The notes under the pieces are model-generated. The model ran no database searches and was not told where the DNA came from. It saw nothing but the letters and a program-made list of their open reading frames with translations. Position numbers and translations under genes: made by a program. Source: Atopobiaceae bacterium (lineage in GTDB: Bacteria; Actinomycetota; Coriobacteriia; Coriobacteriales; Atopobiaceae). Taken from it: a stretch of DNA of 51,662 nt. The DNA lies in contig JAFWMH010000025.1 of NCBI GenBank assembly GCA_017510785.1, positions 1 to 51,662 of the forward strand. The letters run 5' to 3'. Positions 43,455 to 51,419 of the stretch are shown in pieces. Position 1 is the stretch's first letter, and every line of letters starts with the position of its first letter.

Positions 43455-43528
43455 TGGGACTTCGTCTAACGGTAGGACAACGGATTCTGGTTCCGTCAGT
43501 GGGAGTTCGATTCTCTCAGTCCCAGCCA
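43455..43528 (+). tRNA. tRNA-Gln (CTG)
   Basis: The 74-nt cloverleaf has acceptor TGGGACT/AGTCCCA, anticodon loop TTCTGGT (anticodon CTG), T-loop region AGTTCGATTC and encoded GCCA. It is followed 13 bp later by tRNA-Glu. Confidence 0.95.
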
Positions 43529-43541
43529 TTCTTCGCACAAC

Positions 43542-43618
43542 GGCCCGTTCGTCTAGCGGTTTAGGACGCCGCCCTCTCAAGGCGGAGATCACCGGTTCGA
43601 ATCCGGTACGGGCTACCA
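43542..43618 (+). tRNA. tRNA-Glu (CTC), prophage attachment site candidate
   Basis: Identical in sequence to the minus-strand tRNA at 38676-38752. The phage integrase gene lies just beyond its 3' end, as expected when a phage integrates into a tRNA 3' half. No second copy of the tRNA 3' end is visible further right in the window. Confidence 0.95.
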
Positions 43619-43629
43619 AGAATTCGATG

Positions 43630-43659
43630 CAGGTCAGGGATTCGTCTCTGGCCTGTTTT
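43630..43659 (+). terminator. Terminator after tRNA-Glu
   Basis: CAGGTCAGGG pairs with CTCTGGCCTG around ATTCGT and is followed by TTTTG, 12 bp after the tRNA. Confidence 0.75.
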
Positions 43660-43713
43660 GCTATCTCGGTACATCTCCACCTCCTTACTGGGGACAACGG
43701 AACAAAGAAGTCT

Positions 43714-45012
43714 CTAGGCCGTCTTCTGCAGCTCTTCGCTCGCCTTAGGCCCAGAGGAGTACAGATTTCCAATAATCTCGGCCGCACGCTCGTCGTTCTC
43801 GGGCATCGCATGGGCGCACTGGTCCATGGTCAGCTTGTCCGACGAGTGGCCCAAGCGATGCTAGACGGTCTTGAAGTCCATGCCGCTCGCGATGAGGTGC
43901 GTCGCGTGCGAGTGGCGGATCTCGTGGAAACGCCATCCCTCGAAGCCCTGCTTCTTGGACCAGTCGCGCCACCAGCGGCTGAAGTTGGTGGGTTTCATGA
44001 TTTCACCCTTGTCGTTGCAGCAGACCGGTGTGTCGTTCGTCTGCTCGAGGCAGAGCACAGCTAACTCCTCCTGCTGGAACGCCTTCCAGCGCGCGAGATG
44101 GCTCACCGTCTCTTCGTCGATCTTGAGCACGCGCTTCCCGGCTTCGCTCTTGGGGTCCTTAACCTCGCTGTAGACCGTGAATGAGTGTGCCACGCGGATG
44201 GTGCCGCGCTTGAGGTCGACGTACTTCCACGTGAGGCCGACGACCTCGCCGCGACGAAGGCCCGTGGCCATCGCGATGCGGACCGCCATCACGCGGCTGA
44301 TCTGGGACATACCGCGAAGGTAGCTTCGCTCGGACGTGATGCCGCGCTTCTGTTGGCGTTCCTCGATTTGGATACGATTGGCGTAAGCTTCCTCCTCCGC
44401 CTCATTAGCCTTGGCGAGGAGGTCTTGAGCCTACTCCGTCTTGAGTGAGCGACGGTTGACGGGGTCGACCTTGGGTGCTTCCACCTTGGCGGCTGGATTG
44501 CGAAGGATGATGTCGTAGTCCATAGCCTTGCCCAGGATCTGCTTGAGCAGCTTGTGGTACATGTTCATCGTGGTGCCCGAGCACTTGCCACGCGCTTCGA
44601 CCTTCTGCTCGCGGATGCGGGCGTAGACTGTCTCGATGGTCTGCGGCGTGATGTCGCGCAGGCGGACGCTTCCCAGATGCTCGCAGAGGTCGCGGACCAT
44701 GGTCTCTTCGCGCTTGAGGCGGGTCTTGGTGACTGCTTCGGCCGCCACGCGGTTCTTGTGCCACTGGTTGGCGAAGTCGCCGAACGTGGTGTTGGCCGCG
44801 TTGGGGTTAAGCCCGTTCCTGAAGTCCTCCAGGAGCTGGTTGCGCACCTTGCAGGCGTCGGACTTGGTGCCACGCACGTTGCGCTGGGCCTTCAGGCGCT
44901 TGCCGGTGAGCGGGTCGGTGCTGAAGGACACGGCTACGCGCCAGTTCTTGGGGCTGTAGCTCTTCCCGTTGGGTTGCTTGATCTCCGTTATGCTTCCGTC
45001 TCCTTGTGCCAT
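43714..45012 (-). pseudogene. Phage tyrosine integrase with two in-frame amber codons and a Tyr-to-Cys change
   Basis: The frame spans 432 codons. The N-terminal half has the AP2-like arm-binding domain ('NWRVAVSFSTDPLTGKRLKA') and core-binding helices. The catalytic half contains Arg in 'ATGLRRGEVVGL', 'FHEIRHSHATHLI' and 'HRLGHSS'. Amber TAG codons interrupt it at codons 194 (44431-44433, 'SLKTE*AQDLL') and 384 (43861-43863, 'DFKTV*HRLGHSS'). In the final motif 'TMDQCAHAMPEND' the catalytic Tyr (normally 'YSH' or 'YAH') is Cys399. Substitutions alone, without indels, have broken it. Even with amber suppression the Cys would block strand cleavage. It sits next to tRNA-Glu. Confidence 0.85.
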
Positions 45013-45073
45013 AGCAATTCACCTCCTTGGTTGGCGAACGTGATGAGCTGGGAACTTGCTATTCAATCACGCC

Positions 45074-46327
45074 CTACTGGGCGGGGTTGACGAATGCCGA
45101 TGCCTCCCGATACCACTTCTCGACAGAGGAGCGGTAGGCGGTGCCGATCTCGGTGACGGCATCCTCTATGGGTATGCCCATCTGGTAGAGCTGATGGGCT
45201 CTCTGGCGGCGACGCTTGCTGGCGATGGTCTTATGCGACTCGCAGCAGTACTCGATTCGGCTGTAGTCCGACTTGGTTACTATCGGTGTCCCGCAGATGG
45301 GGCAAAGAGTGACACGGTTGTTGAACACCGCGTCCTCGGCCACATCAACTAGGGCGAGCTGCCACCGCTCGAAGCTGTCATCGTATTTGGGGTGCCGGTA
45401 GCCCCCATTCAAGTCGAAGTGCGTCCGCTGCTCGAAATCTGGCTCGTCGAGGTAGTGGTGGTAGAAGGGGCCGTCGTTCACCGGGCGCTGCGCAGTCTCA
45501 TCGATTATGTTGGCGACCGTCAGACCGGAGAACATCCTGCACGCCTCATCCTTGCTGTAGCGAGAGCTGTCGTAGAAGATGACGTGGAAGTCCATGTCCT
45601 CGCCGCTCGCATCCTCGCCAAGGTAGGTCGTGCCGCCGAGGATGCCCACCGCCCGCTCCTCCTTGCAGTCCTCCTGGTAGCTATCGCCGAAACGCTCGTT
45701 GAAAGGGCCCTCGTACCAGAAAGGCCCACAATCTGTGACCGGCCAATAGCCCATCTTCATGGACATGCCCCGAATGGGACCATGGGCACCGAAGTAGCTA
45801 TCGAAGTACCCGTCCAGCCATTCGTCGAAGTCATCGTCCTTGTCCCACTCGTACATGTCGAAGGAAAAGTCCTCGAACATGCCCTCGGGTATGTCCGCAC
45901 CCCTCGATATTGTAGCAAGGACTAGGAAGCAGGACATGTCCTCTCGCCAGCTCAGCAGCTCCGGGATGTAGAGCTCGTAGACGTCTCCCTGAGCCAGCAG
46001 GTCGTCTCGGGTGAGGGCATCGAGGTAGTCGATGGACGCATCCTTGTCGATGCGCGCCTTGAGGGAGCCCGCTAGGTCTGCATAGTAGAACTCGCGATCG
46101 TTCCTGTAGGTCTTCCCATCGACCTCAAACTCAGTCTGAGTGTGTAGCGGCTTCTCCTCGCGCTTGGCGAAGAGGTCGTTGCAGCCCTCGTGCTTCAGGA
46201 AGTCGATGAGTACCCGCCAGGAGTTGACGGTCATGAGCTTGTTGAGGGCGGCGCCGGGGTCCGCCTCCCTGTTGGGGCCGGTCGGCACGAATGCCGCGAC
46301 ACTCTCGCTGAGGGCTACGAACCTCAT
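45074..46327 (-). CDS. Prophage protein of unknown function with C-terminal zinc finger
   Basis: The 417-residue, acidic protein has no family I recognise. The N-terminal ~310 residues are rich in Asp, Tyr and Phe with segments such as 'ISRGADIPEGMFEDFSFDMYEWD' that suggest a globular enzyme or binding domain. The C-terminus holds a Cys4-type finger: 'LCPICGTPIVTKSDYSRIEYCCESHK', followed by basic 'SKRRRQRAHQLYQ' and an HTH-like 'IPIEDAVTEIGTAY', arranged like CGNR or transposase-type DNA-binding fingers. It lies between the integrase and the divergent regulator, a usual place for phage repressors or cargo genes. AAGGAGTTACGG precedes the ATG. Confidence 0.6.
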   Translation of the reverse strand: MRFVALSESVAAFVPTGPNREADPGAALNKLMTVNSWRVLIDFLKHEGCNDLFAKREEKPLHTQTEFEVDGKTYRNDREFYYADLAGSLKARIDKDASIDYLDALTRDDLLAQGDVYELYIPELLSWREDMSCFLVLATISRGADIPEGMFEDFSFDMYEWDKDDDFDEWLDGYFDSYFGAHGPIRGMSMKMGYWPVTDCGPFWYEGPFNERFGDSYQEDCKEERAVGILGGTTYLGEDASGEDMDFHVIFYDSSRYSKDEACRMFSGLTVANIIDETAQRPVNDGPFYHHYLDEPDFEQRTHFDLNGGYRHPKYDDSFERWQLALVDVAEDAVFNNRVTLCPICGTPIVTKSDYSRIEYCCESHKTIASKRRRQRAHQLYQMGIPIEDAVTEIGTAYRSSVEKWYREASAFVNPAQ

Positions 46328-46440
46328 ATCAACCGTAACTCCTTATAATCAGTAAATCACCCGTAAACCAAAGCGGACGGTTGATTCCGCTTGATAAGAT
46401 GGCATCAACACCAACACGGTGCGTCAACACCTAACTCGAT
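46328..46440. promoter_or_regulatory. Divergent regulatory region with repeated (A/G)TCAAC motifs
   Basis: ATCAAC or its complement occurs at about 46327, 46380, 46405 and (as GTCAAC) 46424, and AAGCGG/CCGCTT form a small inverted repeat at about 46371-46393. The spacing between divergent phage genes suggests operators for the XRE protein. Confidence 0.4.
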
Positions 46441-46458
46441 TTGAGGAGGTTCACCAAG

Positions 46459-46665
46459 ATGGAGCAGACGTTGACGAGGGAGCAGATCACCATGCGCCGT
46501 GAGGAACTGGGACTCTCCAAGTCCGCATTCGGGCGCGAGGCGAACCTGCATGTCTCGACCGTATCGCAGATCGAGAGCGGTCGCCTCGTGCCCTACCCCG
46601 GGCAGATAAAGAAGATCGTGGCTGCCTTCAAGCGCCTCGAGGGCCGTAAGGGCGAGGTGGCCTAG
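46459..46665 (+). CDS. XRE-family helix-turn-helix regulator
   Basis: The 68-residue protein contains a single HTH: 'MRREELGLSKSAFGREANLH' then 'VSTVSQIESGRLVPYPGQ', typical of Cro/C1 regulators. The GAGGAGGTTCACCAAG ribosome site fixes ATG 46459. It is divergent from the unknown prophage gene and precedes the excisionase-like gene by 1 bp, as in phage immunity regions. Confidence 0.85.
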   Translation: MEQTLTREQITMRREELGLSKSAFGREANLHVSTVSQIESGRLVPYPGQIKKIVAAFKRLEGRKGEVA

Positions 46666-46666
46666 C

Positions 46667-46947
46667 ATGAGCTCGATTGGCAAGTCCACCACACTTACGG
46701 TTGCCAACGATCCTGTCGAGTCCCGCCAGAAGTTCGCTATCATCGCCGACGGCCAGTACGAGATGATCGCTGGATACCCTGACCTCCTCACGCCCAAGCA
46801 CATCGCCGCGCTGTCGGGCTTCTCGGTCGACTATGTCCGCCGCCTCTGCCGCGAGCACAAGCCCCCGCCGTCCAGCTCGGCTCGGGTGCCTGGTTCGTGC
46901 CCAAACCTAAGTTCATCGCTTATGTGATGGGGGTCGATGTTGCCTAG
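46667..46947 (+). pseudogene. MerR/excisionase-like HTH gene with a one-base frameshift
   Basis: Frame 1 encodes 'LTPKHIAALSGFSVDYVRRLCREHK', a MerR/Xis winged-helix start. After a run of five C (about 46862-46866) the matching C-terminal half continues in another frame as 'VQLGSGAWFVPKPKFIAY'. One lost base in the run explains this. The result may be mutation, sequencing error or programmed slippage. The true end at TAG 46945-46947 overlaps the primase start by 11 bp, which suggests coupling in the ancestor. Confidence 0.7.
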
Positions 46948-49021
46948 CCCGACTGGACAGGCCGCCAACGACTACGCTGAGCGCGGGCTTGCAGTCTGGG
47001 CACCAGCGTGGGGCAGCAAGGTGCCGAACAAGGGCACATCGGGAATTCTTGGCCGCACCACAGCGACGGCCACGCACGACCTCGATGCCCTGGCGGCCAT
47101 CTATGACGAGAAGCCCCAGAACAACGTGGCCATCCGTCTCGAGATGTGCGAACCGATGCTCGTCTCGGTAGACTGCGATGATGCCAAGGCGCATCCCACG
47201 GCCGAGGAGAAGGCCAGCGGCACCACCGGCGAGGACGGGTGGACCGTTCTTGACGCATGGCTCTCCAAGGAGTCTGTCACCCTCCAACCCACTTGGACCA
47301 TACGAACCGCGACCGATGGCATCAACCGCCTCTATAGGCTGCCCGACGGCGCATCCATGCCAAAGGATGCCGTCGGTGCCATGACGCGGGTCGACCTCCT
47401 AGGGGACGGGCACGCCCAGATCATGCCGCCGTCCGTCATAAAGGGCAAGAGCGACCACTACCACTGGGAGGACGGACTCTCCCCGGACGATGTCGAACTG
47501 GCACAGCTTCCGATGGCCTTGCTCGGGTTCTGGAACCAGACTCTTGCGGAGCGCGAGGAGGAGCGCAAGCGCGAGCGCAGGGAGAAGGCCGAGCAGCGCA
47601 AGATTGACGCCCTAGAGAACGGCAGCATTCCACTGCGGCAGCGGAACAAGCGACTCTTCTCATACGGCTGCTCGCTGAGATCTCGTGGCGCCGACGAGGA
47701 TGAGGTCCGCGAGAAGGTTCGCGACGCCAATGCGCGGCGCTGCGAGGTCCCTCTCGACGATTGCGAGGTCGACCGCATCATCGAGAGCGTGCTCAAGTTC
47801 CCTCCGGGCTCGAAGCGAGGTAAGTTCGACCCCATAACGCAGGGCGAGATTGCCCTCTACATGCGCGGCGATGACGCTATCTGCGGCAAGTTCGGGCAGA
47901 ACGTGCTGGATGGTGGCTACTACGTGCACGGCAAGCTCCCTTGGACACGCTCGCAAGAGTACCGACGCTGGAACGATGCCGATGAAGCGTACCTGTTCAC
48001 CTATGCGCAGGAGAAGCTCGGTACGTTCAGTCGTGAGGACGTGCGTGGGGCCTTCAAGATCATATGCGCCGAGAATCAGTTCAACCCCATCGCCGACATG
48101 CTGGACGGTCTTCCGGAGTGGGACGGGAAGCCCCATGCGCAGTTCATGCTCTGGGCCCTCTTTGGTGCGGAGTTGAACGAGTACGCCAGGGTTGCCTCTG
48201 AGCTTTGGATGAGGGGCGCTGTCCGCAGGGCATACGAGTCTGGCTGCAAGTTCGACGACACGCTCGTGCTCAAGGGTGGCCAGGGCGTGAAGAAGTCGAT
48301 GGCGGGCCGGAGGCTCGCTATGCGCGAGGAGTTCTTCTGCGAGACGGTCACCGACATCACCAACGCAAAGACCACGTCCGAGCAGATTGGTGGCAAGTGG
48401 ATTGTGGAGCTTGGCGAGCTGAGTGGAATCAAGGGCAAGGTGCTCGAGGCTGTGAAGGCGGCGCTGACGGCCCAGAAGATTACCGTGAGACCAGCATACG
48501 GATACTTCCCCATAGACCAACCTAGGTCTTGCGCGTTCATTGCCACCACCAACGAGCATGACTTTCTCACCGACAAGACTGGGAACAGGCGCTTCCTCCC
48601 AGTCGATTGCGCCGTGTCGCAGGACCGTATGGGTTGGGACGTGACGATGAGCTCCGAGATTATGGACTTCATTGGTCAGGCATGGGCGGAGATCGTGTTC
48701 AAGTACAAAGATGCTAAGGCCAAGGCCGAGACCGAGGACGAGTTCCTGGAGCTCTACCCGATGATGTTCGATGACGAGATGGAGGAGCTGGCCAATGCCC
48801 AGCGCGAGGCCTCTTCTGTAGAGGACACCCGCATCGGCGTGATTGAGACATGGCTCGAGAGGCAACAGGACAACATACCCGCTCGCGTGTGCACGCGGAT
48901 GATTGCCGAAGAAGCACTCAGGCTCGACGACGAGGCCCTCGAGCGAAATAAGTACGTGATGACAGACATCGCGCAGAATCTGGACAACTTCTTCCCCGAC
49001 TGGGTGCGGAACGAGAAATAG
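46937..49021 (+). CDS. Phage primase-polymerase/helicase (Prim-Pol plus VapE-like NTPase)
   Basis: The 694-residue protein has an N-terminal bifunctional primase/polymerase domain (about 8-190; 'YAERGLAVWAP', 'VSVDCDDAKAHP', 'MPPSVIKGKSDHYHWEDGL'), a PriCT-like linker and a C-terminal virulence-associated-E-type P-loop NTPase ('LPEWDGKPH', 'NRRFLPVD'). The Walker A reads 'GGQGVKKSM', where G-x-G-K-S is expected; the second conserved Gly is Lys, so ATP binding may be impaired. It probably starts phage replication. Downstream GGCAAC hexamers may be its origin. Confidence 0.87.
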   Translation: MLPSPTGQAANDYAERGLAVWAPAWGSKVPNKGTSGILGRTTATATHDLDALAAIYDEKPQNNVAIRLEMCEPMLVSVDCDDAKAHPTAEEKASGTTGEDGWTVLDAWLSKESVTLQPTWTIRTATDGINRLYRLPDGASMPKDAVGAMTRVDLLGDGHAQIMPPSVIKGKSDHYHWEDGLSPDDVELAQLPMALLGFWNQTLAEREEERKRERREKAEQRKIDALENGSIPLRQRNKRLFSYGCSLRSRGADEDEVREKVRDANARRCEVPLDDCEVDRIIESVLKFPPGSKRGKFDPITQGEIALYMRGDDAICGKFGQNVLDGGYYVHGKLPWTRSQEYRRWNDADEAYLFTYAQEKLGTFSREDVRGAFKIICAENQFNPIADMLDGLPEWDGKPHAQFMLWALFGAELNEYARVASELWMRGAVRRAYESGCKFDDTLVLKGGQGVKKSMAGRRLAMREEFFCETVTDITNAKTTSEQIGGKWIVELGELSGIKGKVLEAVKAALTAQKITVRPAYGYFPIDQPRSCAFIATTNEHDFLTDKTGNRRFLPVDCAVSQDRMGWDVTMSSEIMDFIGQAWAEIVFKYKDAKAKAETEDEFLELYPMMFDDEMEELANAQREASSVEDTRIGVIETWLERQQDNIPARVCTRMIAEEALRLDDEALERNKYVMTDIAQNLDNFFPDWVRNEK

Positions 49022-49094
49022 CAACGTTGCGGCAAGTATGGCACGACTCGTGTGTGGGAGTTCCGGCCCACGAGGGCTGGTGATGTGGCATGAC

Positions 49095-49291
49095 GGCAAC
49101 GCTGGCAGCATCGCCGGCAACAAGAGTAATCGCAGCTCACGCATCATGCGAAGCGTTGGCGTTGCCGCCGTTGCCGCTGAACACTAAGAAGCTTGCAAAT
49201 CCATGTAAGCTCCTATTGCATACGCCCATGCTTGCGGCAGCGCGCGCGAAGGGTCGTTGGCTTTTTGCGGCAACACGGCAACAACGGCAAC
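49095..49291. other. Cluster of GGCAAC hexamers, candidate phage replication origin
   Basis: GGCAAC occurs at 49095, 49116, 49269, 49277 and 49286, and its complement GTTGCC at 49161 and 49170. The last three are spaced 8-9 bp. They fill the only gap between the primase-helicase gene and the next prophage gene. Confidence 0.45.
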
Positions 49292-49307
49292 GACTCGGAG
49301 ACGCACG

Positions 49308-49733
49308 ATGAGGTGGACGACGGCACAGATGGACACGATTCGCGAGCTCGGACACCTGGGTGCCGATGCTGTTCGTGACGAGATCGAGCGGCGCTATGGC
49401 GTAAGCCACACCACCCATGCCGTGGAGATGATGGCATCCCGCATCCATACCCCACTGAAGGTCCAGCAGGTGTGCCCAGACTGCGGCGTGGTGGGACTTC
49501 GGGTGAACCGTCAAACCGGGCTCTGTCCTCGCTGCACCGAGAGGCTCCACCTGGAGGAGGCCACGGCCTTCAACGACCTGCTCATCGAGGAGCGATTGGA
49601 AGCCGAGGGCACCATGACCGACGAGATGCGGCGCGGGTACGACGCCATGCGCCAGCGCAACTCGCGTCTCTGCCGCAAGCACGGGCTCAAGACGCTCTCC
49701 GAGCGCAGGCGCGAGGGCAAGGCGACCGTGTGA
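49308..49733 (+). CDS. Phage zinc-ribbon protein
   Basis: The 141-residue protein starts with a small HTH-like region ('ELGHLGADAVRDEIERRYGVS') and has a central zinc ribbon 'VCPDCGVVGLRVNRQTGLCPRCT', followed by basic helices ('LCRKHGLKTLSERRREGK'). It is usual for phage genes just before the terminase small subunit and may bind DNA. ATG 49308 is the first in frame after the hexamer cluster and has CTCGGAGACGCACG before it. Confidence 0.7.
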   Translation: MRWTTAQMDTIRELGHLGADAVRDEIERRYGVSHTTHAVEMMASRIHTPLKVQQVCPDCGVVGLRVNRQTGLCPRCTERLHLEEATAFNDLLIEERLEAEGTMTDEMRRGYDAMRQRNSRLCRKHGLKTLSERRREGKATV

Positions 49734-49753
49734 CGCGCCTATAAGCTGGTACC

Positions 49754-50149
49754 ATGAGACCTAAGCTGACATACGAACTCATCGAGCAGATGGCGAAGCT
49801 CAAGGCCGACGGGCTGTCCAACAAGGACGTCTGCCGGGCCGTGGGCATCTCCGAGCAGACCTTCTACCGCTGGACGGGCGACCCCAAGAACAAGCTGCAA
49901 CGTGAGTTTTGTGAGCGTCTGAAAAAAGAGGAGGCGGCGTTCAAGCGGACGCTGCTAACCACGATACGCTCGGCGGCGCTCGAGAAGACGCAGCACTGGA
50001 CAGCGGCTGCTTGGTTACTCGAAAGGTCCTATCCCGACGAGTTCGGGCGACCCGACCGCAGGCGTGAGGAGAAGCCTCAGGAGGACGTCCCGCAGATCAC
50101 GCTCGGCGTGGAGCTCAAGGTTGCGAGGTCGGAAGATGTCAAAGACTAG
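49754..50149 (+). CDS. Terminase small subunit
   Basis: The 131-residue protein has an N-terminal HTH ('MAKLKADGLSNKDVCRAVGI' and 'SEQTFYRWTGDP') and a helical tail 'SAALEKTQHWTAAAWLLERSY' typical of the small packaging subunit that recognises phage DNA. Its last codons overlap the large-subunit start by 14 bp, a common coupled arrangement. Confidence 0.85.
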   Translation: MRPKLTYELIEQMAKLKADGLSNKDVCRAVGISEQTFYRWTGDPKNKLQREFCERLKKEEAAFKRTLLTTIRSAALEKTQHWTAAAWLLERSYPDEFGRPDRRREEKPQEDVPQITLGVELKVARSEDVKD

Positions 50150-51419
50150 CGCGGCTGACCTCTACATCCCCAAGTTCCACCCCATCCTGGGCGACGTGAT
50201 GTGCCACGGTCACCAGAACTGCTGGCTGTACGGCGGGCGTGGCAGCACGAAGAGCTCGTTCATCTCTCTGTGCCTCGTACTTCTCACCGTAGCGAATCCC
50301 GAGTGCAACGTCGTGGTGGTGAGAAGGTTCGGCAACACGCTGCGCGACTCGGTGTACACGCAGGTGCTGTGGGCCATCGACGCGCTGGGCTTGTCGGCGT
50401 ACTTCAGGGCGAAGGTCTCTCCGCTGGAGATCGTGTACGTGCCGACCGGGCAGCGCATCGGCTTCCGTGGCTGTGACGATCCGATCAAGTTGAAGTCCAC
50501 CAAGTTCGCGCGGGGGTATTGCGCGGCGATATGGTTCGAGGAACTCGACCAGCATGCAGGCATCGAGGACGTAAGGTCGGTGCTCAACTCTCTGCGGCGA
50601 GGCGGCGACAGGTTCTGGGTGTTCTTCTCGTTCAATCCGCCCAAGACGGCGATGAGCTGGGTGAACAGGGAGACGTTGGAACGCAGGCAGCGCGAGGACA
50701 CGCTGGTGTGCCGCTCGTCTTACCTCGACGTGATCGGGTCTCATCCGGAGTGGCTGGGAGGGCCGTTCATCGAGAAGGCTGAGTACCTGCGGGAGGCGAA
50801 CGAGGTCGCCTGGAGATGGGAGTTCCTGGGCGAGGTCGTGGGCACCGGAGGGAACGTCTTCTCCAACGTGGTGGAGCGCGAGGTCACAGATGAGGAGATC
50901 CGCTGCTTCGAGCGCATCAAGAACGGGCTCGACTGGGGCTGGTGGCCCGACCCGTAGCGGTTCGTGAGGTGCGAATGGCAGCCCGGGGCGCGGAGGCTCA
51001 TCATCTTCGAGGAGCACTCGGCCAACAAGCTGACGCCTGAGGAGAGCGGCGAGATCGTGCTCGACTCTCTCACCTATGCGGACGGGCCCGGCGAGGAGCC
51101 CCACTACCATGACCAGGTGGTTTGGGTGGACGACACGCCGGACGGTAAGGTGCAGACGAGCGTGTATAGGCGCGACCTCGGCATAAGGGCGCATCCCGCT
51201 CGCAAGGGGCGCATGCGGAAGCTCTCGTACGAGTGGCTGGCTGGGCTGAGGGAGATCGTGATCGACCCCATGCGCTGTCCTCTCACCTACGAGGAGTTTG
51301 TTACCAAAGAGTACGAGCGCAATAGGGATGGCACTTGGCTCGACATCATCCCCGACGGCTCGGACCATTCCATTGATGCGGTACGCTATGCGCTGATGGA
51401 CGACATCCTGCGCGGGTAG
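50136..51419 (+). pseudogene. Terminase large subunit with an in-frame amber codon
   Basis: The frame encodes 427 residues with Walker A 'YGGRGSTKSSFI', Walker B 'AAIWFEELD', and the nuclease domain ('GLDWGWWPDP', 'IVIDPMRCPLTYEEF', 'DGSDHSIDAVRYAL'). TAG at codon 274 (50955-50957) interrupts the first nuclease strand directly after 'WWPDP', where homologues usually have an aromatic or small residue, so a single base change from TGG is likely. The ATPase half alone would be made unless TAG is read through. No portal or capsid gene follows in the remaining 240 bp. Confidence 0.85.

Noticed and set aside
42720..43811. 363-codon frame extending the SRAP gene upstream
   Set aside because: The upstream part runs antisense through tRNA-Gln and tRNA-Glu, and SRAP proteins need Cys at position 2, so the gene starts at 43322.
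43714..51419. Prophage with TAG reassigned to an amino acid
   Set aside because: TAG also ends the primase, small terminase, XRE, integrase and 417-residue genes at their expected lengths, so global recoding is unlikely. It is kept only as a lower-probability alternative in the amber finding.
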